A DNA stretch of 64,000 bases from Synechococcus sp. RSCCF101 (GTDB taxonomy: Bacteria > Cyanobacteriota > Cyanobacteriia > PCC-6307 > Cyanobiaceae): positions 372,001 to 436,000 of the forward strand of contig NZ_CP035632.1 in the NCBI RefSeq assembly GCF_008807075.1. Reading direction: 5' to 3'. Positions 45,080-53,256 of the stretch are shown piece by piece. The translations under genes were made by a program, and so were the position numbers. A model generated the notes under the pieces. It was given only the letters and a program-made list of their open reading frames with translations, was not told the origin of the DNA and ran no database searches. Positions within the stretch are counted from its first letter, which is position 1. Every line of letters starts with the position of its first letter.

Positions 45080-45986
45080 TGATCACCGATTGTTCCTGAG
45101 GGGCCTGTTGCGCCGAGGGTTGATCGAGCACCAGGCCGCCGAGTTTGGCCCGCACGGCGTTCTGGATGCCGCAGAAGCCCGTCACCCGGATCCGCTGCGG
45201 CGGCCCGAAGCCCCAGTCCAGCGTTCCGGCCAGCTCCGGCGTGATGAAGATCCCTTCAGCGCCGGTGTCCACCAGCGCGGCCACCCGTGCCCCGTTGTTT
45301 CGCTGCATCTCGGTGATCGGAGCTCCGTGCTTCCACTGCAGCCTGTGCTGGTGGTTCGGTTGTGCAGCCCTCTGCCCGAGGGCCTGATCCGCCAGCTGCA
45401 GAGCTCGCGCACCGAAGCCCACGCTGCCTGCGATCGGATCCACCCACAGCGGCAGCTGCCGCAGAGCTGGTGCTCCCAGCACCCCATCCACGCCCTCCGG
45501 CAGTCCGGCCATGGGGAGGATCACGGTTTCGGCGCCCTCCAGACGCACACTGCCGCGATCGCCGAGCAGCCGCAGCGGCGGCAAGCTGCCTTTCGCCAGC
45601 TCCGGCCGGCAGTGATCCCCCGCGCCGCTGAAGCCGACGTCTCCCTCGGGGATCGGCGTGGAGGCCAGGCCTAGGCGTTCGGAGGCGCTCCGTCTGAGCA
45701 GATGGCTTGTGGCGCCGGTGTCCAGCAGCAGCCGGACCCGATGCGGTGGTGTTGTGAGGGCCTGGAAGCCGAGCACCGGCGTGTCGCCAGCCGCGGCGCG
45801 CTCCAGCCGCACCTGGCCTGAGCCGCTGAGCCGGCCAGCGGCCAGCTCCTCTCCCTCGACCTGGATCACGGCCTGCTGCCTCAGCGGCTGGCTGACAGCC
45901 GGGGGGCATGAGGCCAGGGAGAGCAGCGCGGCGAGGCTGAGCATGATGCCGCCGGGGATGCCGCGTTTCGGTTGGCTCCGCTGCAT
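44799..45986 (-). CDS. Retropepsin-like aspartic protease lipoprotein
   Basis: A 395-residue exported protein with two aspartyl-protease half-domains, each with a D-T-G-A motif: RLLLDTGATSHLL and AALVDTGAEGIFI. A lipobox (LASC) follows a hydrophobic signal (IMLSLAALLSLASC), so it may be a lipoprotein. I chose ATG 45986 (MQRSQPKRG); codons further upstream lie near the tRNA gene. The conserved part ends near RLDAPRLPKRS; the last 50 or so residues overlap the convergent gene and look non-conserved. Single-chain two-lobe retropepsins occur in several cyanobacteria; the substrate is unknown. Confidence 0.75.
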   Translation of the reverse strand: MQRSQPKRGIPGGIMLSLAALLSLASCPPAVSQPLRQQAVIQVEGEELAAGRLSGSGQVRLERAAAGDTPVLGFQALTTPPHRVRLLLDTGATSHLLRRSASERLGLASTPIPEGDVGFSGAGDHCRPELAKGSLPPLRLLGDRGSVRLEGAETVILPMAGLPEGVDGVLGAPALRQLPLWVDPIAGSVGFGARALQLADQALGQRAAQPNHQHRLQWKHGAPITEMQRNNGARVAALVDTGAEGIFITPELAGTLDWGFGPPQRIRVTGFCGIQNAVRAKLGGLVLDQPSAQQAPQEQSVIITRNPVFEDLGVELIVGQGWLRHRRQLWRLDEKPPVLRLDAPRLPKRSPPSETGAGHPASRGVHGAVRVPGTECAAAADRTCSLLWSGGVAPE

Positions 45987-46117
45987 GCCGGGTGCTCCCG
46001 AGGCTTGAACCGCTTCAGCCGGCCCCATCCTGATCAAGGAGATCCTGCGGTATCCGTCCAGCTTGCCCGGGCTCCTCGGGGATTCGGCCAACGGACGCGC
46101 CCCTACACTGCGAGGAC

Positions 46118-46191
46118 CGGGGCGTGGCGCAGTTTGGTAGCGCGGGTGCTTTGGGAGCACTAGGTCGCAGGTTCGAATCCTGTCGCCCCGA
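46118..46191 (+). tRNA. tRNA-Pro (anticodon TGG)
   Basis: A full cloverleaf: acceptor CGGGGCG/CGCCCCG, D-arm GCGCAGTTTGGTAGCGC, anticodon arm GGGTGCTTTGGGAGCACT with TGG in the loop, T-arm GCAGGTTCGAATCCTGT, discriminator A. CCA is not encoded. The sequence after its 3' end switches from core to accessory DNA, so it is a likely integration site. Confidence 0.95.
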
Positions 46192-46482
46192 TTGAGATCT
46201 CAGAGGTTTTGAGGGCAGGGTATGCCCCAATTCATGCCCCTCTTGCGCTGCGCCTGCGCCACATCTGGGTTCCCAGGTCGCCTAGGGCCCCATATGTGGT
46301 GGTGATGGCTGGGCATATGGCGGAAGACGCGGCTATAGTCAAAGCAACCGAGCGGGGGGGCATGCCACCTCCGCCAGGGTTGGGAGACACGCAAGCTCCT
46401 GACCTGCCTGATGTCGCCACTTCCTTGGGTCCGCTTCAGGGGGAGTTGATACGCAGGGGGCGCCCTGCGCAATGCATCCCTT
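46192..46482. other. Junction between tRNA-Pro and accessory block 2
   Basis: About 290 bases with no convincing gene. It should contain the element edge and the promoter for the small genes from 46483 onward. No copy of the tRNA 3' end was found as a direct repeat in the window. Confidence 0.4.
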
Positions 46483-46845
46483 ATGGAACACCCCAATCAC
46501 GATCAATCTCAGCGTCAATACCCCCTCTTCAGAGACTTTCGGAAGAAGAAAGAGCGGCCTGCTCCTAGGAATCCTGATGGGAGCATGAAGAAGACGGTAA
46601 CCAGGTATATTCATGGCCGCCGGGTGACGCTTCCTATAGATCAGGCAGACATGTTCTGTTACTGCCTTGACTTGTGCAAACGAGATCCTGTCTTTAGGGC
46701 GGAAGTAAGAGCCAACGCCGAAAGCAGTCAATATAGGCGGAAGCTGATCTTTAATCCCAAGTATCCGGGACTTGGTGGCTACATAACACAGACTACATGT
46801 AAGAAACTTCTTGAGTTTCTTCCGTGTCAGCTGCGAGAAGCCTGA
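46483..46845 (+). CDS. Hypothetical small basic protein (120 aa)
   Basis: A 120-residue basic protein with no family I recognise. The N-terminus is hydrophilic and rich in Arg/Lys/Pro (FRDFRKKKERPAPRNPDGSMKKTVTR). The C-terminal part is more ordered, with Cys at several positions (MFCYCLDLCKRD, TTCKKLLEFLPCQLRE). Probably nucleic-acid binding. It precedes, by 13 bases, a DNA-binding-like gene in an integrated element next to tRNA-Pro. Confidence 0.55.
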   Translation: MEHPNHDQSQRQYPLFRDFRKKKERPAPRNPDGSMKKTVTRYIHGRRVTLPIDQADMFCYCLDLCKRDPVFRAEVRANAESSQYRRKLIFNPKYPGLGGYITQTTCKKLLEFLPCQLREA

Positions 46846-46858
46846 TCAGCAACTGGTC

Positions 46859-47137
46859 ATGGATCAAAATACAGACGTTGCACCCTTGTGGGTGCCAACT
46901 CCAGCTGCTTGTAAGGCGATAGGGCTTCCGTCGGAGAAGTCCCTCTGGACGTTAAAGGCTGCGGGCATTCTTCAGCCGGGTCTCCACTTTATCGTTATCG
47001 GAACCAAGCGTTCTGCCCCTCATCGGTGGAATGTGATTGCTTGCCTTGAGGCATTAAGAGATAACACTCGTAGAGTGTATTCAGATGGTCCCAATATTGA
47101 AACTTACAGCGAGCCTGGTCTAGGCAATCAAAGCTGA
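46859..47137 (+). CDS. Small DNA-binding (excisionase-like) protein
   Basis: A 92-residue protein: VPTPAACKAIGLPSEKSLWTLKAAGILQPGLHFIVIGTKRSAPHRWNVIACLEALRDNT. This has the look of a winged-helix recombination-directionality or regulator protein of cyanobacterial integrative elements, with a helix-turn-helix around SEKSLWTLKAAGIL and a wing around HFIVIGTKR. I chose ATG 46859 because residues before it read poorly. In the element it precedes the primase-helicase gene, as Xis/regulatory genes do in satellites. Confidence 0.6.
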   Translation: MDQNTDVAPLWVPTPAACKAIGLPSEKSLWTLKAAGILQPGLHFIVIGTKRSAPHRWNVIACLEALRDNTRRVYSDGPNIETYSEPGLGNQS

Positions 47138-47226
47138 CTAGCACAATATCTAGAGGCGCTCGCCTTGTGTGTCGAGCATGAAAGTCTGTGCGGGTATCTA
47201 TTTCAAGCACATTATGCCGTGAATCC

Positions 47227-50189
47227 ATGTCACCATCTTTATCTACAAACCGCAAACATCCTGGGAGGCAGCGATTTCGCCCGAGCTCCCCGACGCATCC
47301 TTGCCCTGTTTGCGGTCGTGAAAACAAGGGCTCTTGTCGTATCGGGGACCAAGGTCTTGTTTTCTGTCATCACGGGACCACCCATCATCCACCCAACTGG
47401 GCCCGGAAACCCGGCGATCATGGCCCCGGCGCTGATGGCCGTGAGTGGGCGTTTCTGCGACGCAATGTCGATGGGAGGACGTCTTCCTTCCGTCTGCATC
47501 AGGAGAGAACTCCTGGTTTGCTCCCCTCAGCTCGTTTCCCTCTTCGACGCAGAGTCAGGTGACATCGGCAACCACTCGACTGCCCGATCGGATTGACCTC
47601 TCCACGGTCCCTGAGGGGACCACGATGGTCGACCTCGATCGAGAGCGGGCCCGTTATCGCTATGGGCCTTCGCAGGAGACGAGACGCGACCCGAAGCAGA
47701 CCGGCAAGGTCATGCCCTACGTTCCCGGTCGAGGTCCCGGCGGGTGGAGACCAGGGAAGGGTTCGGACCCCTGGCCTCTCTTCGGTACGGTCGTGCCTGG
47801 CTGGCTCATCGAGGAGGAGGGCGAGCGATGCGTCGGCTTGGTCCTTGAGGCGAACCTCGCAGCGATCACACAGCCCGGCCACGACCACAGATCCCCGGAG
47901 ATCGAACGCCGCTACCGGGAGCTCCTAGAGGCCGGCGGCGAAGGGATCGTCTACATCTCGGACAACGACGACCAGGGACGGCGGAAGGCGGAGAAGTGCG
48001 CCGAAGTGGCGGAAACCGTCGGCCTCCCCTTCCTACACCTCCCCGCCACGGAGATCTGGCCCCGTCTCCCCGACCATGGGAACATCGACGAAGCACCCGG
48101 AACGCCCGAGGAGCGGCGTGAGGCGATTGAAAGAGCGATCGCGCGCAAGCTCGAGCAGCTCGCTTCAGAGCGGCCCGGGGAGGCCGGAGGGGATCCGGAC
48201 GACGAGACGTGCTCCGTCCTCGACGACGCGGGGAACCTTCATCGACGACTCGACGAAGGACTCCGACAGATCGACGACCTTCCCGATCCGTCCGTTCGGG
48301 CCGTGGCGATGGTCCAGCTCAAGAAGACTCTCGGCCTACGCGATGCCGAGTTCGGGGCCCTGATCGACGCGATCATGCGGCGGCGACGACCGATGAGTCC
48401 CTCGTCCTTCGAGGAGCTCATGGCCGGCGGTAGCGAAGCGCCGAAGCCCGCTGTCGAGGATCTCTTCTCGTCGGGCCTCACCGTCATCGCCGGGGAGGGA
48501 GGAGCCGGGAAGACGGCCCTCGGGTACCTCGTCGCCGAAGCCGTAACGCAGGGCGAGAAGTTCGCCGGGCAATTCAAGGCGGAGAAGTCTCCGGTCCTGA
48601 TCGTTCAGGTCGACGAGTCGCCGACGAACGCCCTCACGAAGTGGCGGCAGATGGACCTCAAGCCGGAAGCGGGAACACTGACTGTCGATTGGGCGATGAC
48701 CGCTCACATGCTTCCGGAGCTAAAGCAGCGGATCATCGAAACCGGCGCGAAGGTCGTCGTCCTCGATTCGATGGTCCGCATTCTCGGGGGTCAGATCAAG
48801 GCGGGCGATCCGGACTTCGGCCTCTTCGTTTATCGCCTGAACGATCTCGCCGACGAGCTTGCCGTGACGATCATCCTGATGCACCACGTCACGAAGCCCA
48901 GCGAGCGAGCGAAGAAGCGGGTCGACATCACGAAGCACGACATCTTCGGATCGGCCTATGTCGTCAACGGAGCCTCCGACGTCTGGGGCTTCTGGTGCGA
49001 CCACGAGGACGGGAACCCGGAGAAGGTCTTCTCCCTTCGCTGCCTTAAGAGCCGCTCTGGCCTGGTAGAGGAGGGTACGACGTACGAGTTCGAAGGCAAC
49101 CGCGAAGACCTCCGCCTCGTCTATCGCGGGATGGCGGACCGAACCGTGACGCTCGACGAGATCAAGACGACCCGAGGTCGGGTCCGCAGGTTCCTGGCAT
49201 CTCGGGCGCCCGCGGCGTTCTCGCCCGCTCAGATCAATCGGGAAATGCGGATCGGAAATGAGCGGTACGTCCGGAAGCTGTGCGGCGAGCTGTACCGGGC
49301 CGGAGAGGTCGAGCGGAAGGAGCTCCCGTCGTCCCGCGGTCGGAAGGCTTACGGCTACTTCCGCCTCCCCTCGCGCGCGTTACGGGGTAACCATGCCGAA
49401 AGTACCGAAAGTACCGAAAGTCCCCCCTCATTTCGGTCTTTCGGTCCCCCTTCCGGTACCCCTGCGGTACCCACTTTCGGCACCCCGGGCGAAGCGAGAG
49501 AACGTAGTGAGAGAGAGGAGAGAGAGGTAGAGGAGAGAGAGTTGTGGTCCCCTTGCCCCCTCCCCTCTCCGTCAGAACCTCCGAAGTCGGTTCATCCGCC
49601 CGTCGAGGTCCGAATCGACGGCACCTGGCAGAAGGGCTTTCGGCAGATCGGCCCCGGCATTTCGGCGACCGGAGGGCCCTTCGTCCTCGTCACTCGGGAC
49701 GACACCGGCGAGGAGCTCCGTCTCCCGCGCGGCGACGTCCGCAACCCGGAGGCCGGAAAGACCAATCCCCGATCGCCCGGACAGGTCGATTACAAGGACC
49801 CGAACTGGAACGACCCCATCTGGCACGACAGCCCCTTCCCAACACCCTTGTGGAACGTCGAGGTCCCGGACGACACCGTCGAGCTGAAAGGAGATCGACT
49901 TCGCGCCTGGTTCCGCGAGATCGGCCTCAACTGGCTTGCTGACAAGATCGAGGCCGACGACGCAAAGGAGAAGGCCCTGGAGGAGGCCGAAGCCCGCGGC
50001 GACTTCTCTCACTGCCTGATCGACGCTTCAAAGGCCGTGCCTCAACGCACCGACCGTCTCCGGCGGACTTGTGCGGCGTTCGCGCCTGCCCGCCTTCATG
50101 CCTACGCCGGCCGGAACATGCCGATCCCGGTGGACATCCTTGACGAACCGGCCAAACCGAAGCAGGAGGCCGGGGAAGAGGCGGAATGA
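47227..50189 (+). pseudogene. Primase-helicase of an integrated element, one frameshift
   Basis: The replication gene of the element. The N-terminal frame (from ATG 47227) encodes a zinc finger, CPVCGRENKGSC..GDQGLVFCHHG, and a WAFLRRNVDGRTSSF stretch; near 47500-47530 reading moves to another frame, which runs to 50189. This part has a Toprim-like IVYISDNDDQGRRKAEKC, then a RecA-like ATPase with Walker A VIAGEGGAGKTALGY (48484-48528), Walker B KVVVLDSMV (near 48760) and HHVTKPSERAKKR, and a winged-helix-like C-terminal part. A Glu/Ser/Thr repeat (ESTESTES near 49400) and an Arg/Glu-rich segment form a linker. Without the frameshift it would be about 990 residues, typical of primase-helicases in cyanobacterial elements. 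Confidence 0.8.
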
Positions 50190-50658
50190 CGGCCGCGGCC
50201 CTTCGGCGCCTGACGAGTTCGAGGCATTGATTTCCAGCCCGAAGATTCCCTCCCGCCCGCCTACGGAGGCCGAGCTCGACGCCCTGGGCCTCGGGAGATC
50301 GATCCCGCTACGGCCCGGCGAACCGCTCGAGCTCGACGAACTCGGCTACGCGACCCGTCTCCCTTTCTGGCAACAACCTCCCGCCGCCTCCTCCGATGAC
50401 CTCCGCCCATCTCACTCGTCGTCCGGGCTGCCTCCTTCCGCGATGGAGACCGTCTCGCCCTTCGAAGTCGCTTCCCAAGCTCAGCCGCTGCTGTCCGCGC
50501 TGGAAGCCGTTCCGCTCGCGATGCACGTCGTCCGTGATCTTCAGAGCCGGGATCCTCGAACCTTGCTCGCCCGGGGCCTCCTCGTCGAAGTTCACGGCCG
50601 GCTCCATGACCTCCTGCTCGATGACTTCCCTCCCGGCTCCCGTGATGCCCGACGCTGA
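50190..50658 (+). CDS. Hypothetical protein downstream of the primase
   Basis: An open frame that overlaps the end of the primase gene and is protein-like from about 50209 on: DEFEALISSPKIPSRPPTEAELDALGLGRSIPLRPGEPLELDELGYATRLPFWQQ, then a helical region VPLAMHVVRDLQSRDPRTLLARGLLVEVHGRLHDLLL. The start is unclear; TTG at about 50228 is possible. No family recognised, but the pattern of short motifs and its position suggest an accessory protein of the same element. Confidence 0.5.
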
Positions 50659-50740
50659 TCGTCGTATCGAGGTCGAACAGGAGGTCGAGGTCTTCATCCG
50701 CTCCTTGGACGTCGCTGAGTTCGTGAGAGCAACCGATTGA
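50645..50740 (+). CDS. 31-residue acidic ORF
   Basis: MPDADRRIEVEQEVEVFIRS and on to the stop; starts inside the end of the previous ORF, which suggests coupling. Helical and acidic. Too short for a family call. Confidence 0.35.
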   Translation: MPDADRRIEVEQEVEVFIRSLDVAEFVRATD

Positions 50741-50755
50741 GCCACCGCTCGTCTG

Positions 50756-51016
50756 ATGCCTAGCTGTCTCGAGGCGCTTCGACCCTTCGAGCTTGATCGA
50801 GGAATGACGAAGACAGACCTCAGAGCAATCGAAGCGATGTTCACTCGACAATTCAAGCGAAGAGAGCGCGAACGCCGAGAGCAGAGGCAGGCCGCAGAAC
50901 AAAAGGCCCCCTACTCCCCCTCTATCGGAACCGGATTGGAACTCTCCACCGATCGCCTCGCGGGTCCTCCCGGCCCACATACCCCTTCGGGTGCCAAGGC
51001 CCCAAGTTCTGGGTAG
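50756..51016 (+). CDS. Small basic helical protein (86 aa)
   Basis: An 86-residue ORF with a charged helical middle (TKTDLRAIEAMFTRQFKRRERERREQRQAAEQKAP). The end is Pro/Gly rich and less protein-like. Could be a DNA-packaging or regulatory helper in the element. No family recognised; the start (ATG 50756) lacks a clear ribosome site. Confidence 0.35.
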   Translation: MPSCLEALRPFELDRGMTKTDLRAIEAMFTRQFKRRERERREQRQAAEQKAPYSPSIGTGLELSTDRLAGPPGPHTPSGAKAPSSG

Positions 51017-51176
51017 CGCCACACCTCAAACGGGATTACGGAACTTTGATTGTGGTAAGCGGCTGTGGCAGCTGGATCACAACGAACGCGCGAGAGAGAC
51101 CATGTCTGGCATTGTTTGTAACTGGTTTCTTCTGGTTACGGATGCTCGGTAGGCTGAGTCATGATTTCGAGGGACT

Positions 51177-51671
51177 GTGGTGATTTCACCTCATGAGTAC
51201 GGTCGCCGCCGAGGTGTGACTGGCCACGCCGTGAGGAAGTCGATCCATGACGGCCGACTGAGTGAGTCAGTGACCAGAAAGGGCTCGCGATATTTGATTA
51301 ACCCGGAGCTGGCCGATGCTGAGTGGAAGGCAAACACCAGGCCGACCTGCCGGCCCACGGAAGCCTCCCACCGGCCGACGCTGTCTAGTGTCAAGCGCCT
51401 CACCCATGCCGAGGGAGTGGCAGCGAAGGTGAGTCTTCAGGCTCACCTCCTTGAACTAGAGGTGCTGGAGCGCGAAGGACAGCTGCTGGACGCTGACAAG
51501 GTGCGACGGCAGGTAGAGCTGAGCTTTCGCGAGCTGCGCGATCGAATCTTGAATGTGCCCGTGCGGGTGGCGTCACTGGTGGCTGCTGAGACCGACCCAA
51601 GACGGGTGGAAGAGCTCATGCGACAAGGACTGGAGGACGCGCTTGAGACTTTCGCGGAGGGGGCAGCCTGA
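51177..51671 (+). CDS. Nu1-like phage terminase small subunit
   Basis: A 164-residue protein with an N-terminal winged helix-turn-helix of the Nu1/terminase small subunit type (ISPHEYGRRRGVTGHAVRKSIHDGRL), then a basic strand region ending LADAEWKANTRP, a long helix (HAEGVAAKVSLQAHLLELEVLEREG) and an acidic C-terminus. This order is usual for small subunits that recognise the packaging site on phage DNA. It starts at GTG 51177. No large subunit, portal or capsid gene follows, so it may redirect packaging of a helper phage, as in phage satellites. Inferred from layout. Confidence 0.7.
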   Translation: MVISPHEYGRRRGVTGHAVRKSIHDGRLSESVTRKGSRYLINPELADAEWKANTRPTCRPTEASHRPTLSSVKRLTHAEGVAAKVSLQAHLLELEVLEREGQLLDADKVRRQVELSFRELRDRILNVPVRVASLVAAETDPRRVEELMRQGLEDALETFAEGAA

Positions 51672-52559
51672 GGTGCGGTCTGAGTGAGGAGCATGAGTTG
51701 CCCCAACAATTAGGTCGCGTACCAGCTCGAGCTGCCTCCAGGCGTTGATTGCTCTGGTGTAGATCACGTGGCCGACCGTTCACCCATGGATGGCGTAGGG
51801 ACGTCTGTCGCTCAATGTCCGAGGATTGACGGCCCAGGCATCCAGATTGCCGCAGTCCGCACACTCAACCCTATGCGCCCCTGACTGCTGTCCACGAAAT
51901 CAGGGGAATCCCAGTCGCACCACCGATGGCGGTCGGGCTGGCGGATTCTTCGGGGGGGGCGATAGAGCGTTCGCGGCGAAAAGGCCCGTGAGCTACTCGG
52001 CTTGCTGGAGAAGGGTGACATCCGCAATTCCATCCGTGATGCCCTTCCGGAAGCTTGCTGCACAGGCGCACCCGGATGCCAGGGCCGGGAATTGCGGTTG
52101 GTTCCAGCAGCTCACCGAGGCCCATGATCTGCTGCTGCCTAGTCTGCCGGCTGACAGCCTCGACGCCCGGTCGGCTACCGCTGGCGGGAGGGGCGACTCC
52201 GCGGGTACATCGAGGCCCGACTGCGACCGTTCGCGAATGACCCAGGCCAAGACCGGATGTCTACGCCTGAGCCATTGGATCGTCGATCTTGAAGGGCATA
52301 TCCCCTTCGCATTCGTTGCTGGGGACGTCGATGCTTCGATCCTCCTCTCCCCCTTAGGGTAGAGGAGGAAAGGTCCTGGGCTTACACGCTCTGCTCTCCC
52401 TTACAAGCAGCCTCATGGGGAGGCAAAACACCCTGGTGCCACTGCTTGTCCTCGTCGAGAACCCTGAGTATCGGTGCCGTTGATGTGGTCGCAGTGAATA
52501 GCTGCATCCCCGCCTGGACCGGGCAGGTCATCACTAAGTGTCGTATCTCACCACGTTGT
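51672..52559. other. Decayed region with a J-domain-like fragment
   Basis: No intact gene. A fragment near 52039-52130 reads RKLAAQAHPDARAGNCGWFQQLTEAHDLL, like the end of a J domain with its HPD motif. In another frame (about 52170-52290) YRWREGRLRGYIEARLRPFANDP continues to a stop. They may be two parts of one broken gene. Confidence 0.4.
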
Positions 52560-52910
52560 TCAGCAGAGCAGCTCCCTGAGTCGCTGCTGAGGTGAACGCC
52601 AGCCGAGGGCCGAGTGCTTCCTCAGTCGGTTATAGATCGACAGGTAGCGAGGGAGCCAGCGGTTTCGCTCCTCCGAGTTCTGGAACGCCATGGTGTAGGC
52701 CCATTCCCGGCAGAGCGTCTGGATGAATCGCTCTGCCTTGCCGTTGGTCCTGGGGGTGTAGGGCCTGGTCCGGATGTGCCTGAGCCCCATGGCCACGCAG
52801 GCCACGGCGAACTGCCTGGAGACGTATGCCGGCCCGTTGTCCGACATCACCCGCCGGCACTCGATCCTCTGTTCGTTGAACCACGCGACGGCTCTGGCCA
52901 GAAAGCCGAT
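52560..52910 (-). pseudogene. IS481-family transposase, 3' part
   Basis: The last 115 or so residues of an IS481-type DDE transposase: IGFLARAVAWFNEQRIECRRVMSDNGPAYVS, RHIRTRPYTPRTNGKAERFIQTLCREWAYTM, ending LGWRSPQQRLRELLC. The second Asp (SDNGPAY) and Glu (KAERF) are intact, but the homology stops at about 52910, where unrelated sequence begins, so the N-terminal half and one end are missing. Confidence 0.8.
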
Positions 52911-53256
52911 CACGATGAATAATGTTACCAGAGAGCTGACGGCCGAATGGCAGAAAGAAATCCCTAAGCGAGAGCTGATGACGATGCTCACGCCGGTACA
53001 TGTGGAAAACCCTGGGGAGCTTTTTCGGGCGGAATGCGCCAACTTGCTAACAGTCTACTGCCCCAACCTCCGCAGACTCGTTGCGGCCCAGTTGGTCCGG
53101 ACTTTCTCAGTAAGCCCTGCTTCAGACGAATAAGTGATTGGCGCGATACAGGTGGCTGGCCGCTCCATCGACAGGCGATAGTCTTATCTTCGTAGAAAAC
53201 CTTTCACCCGTGATTGAAAGAACAAGATATGTCTGGACCAGGTTCACGCCACCAGC

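Noticed and set aside
51672-51900. Terminase large subunit following the Nu1-like gene
   Set aside because: I read all frames after the small subunit and found stops and no terminase motif.
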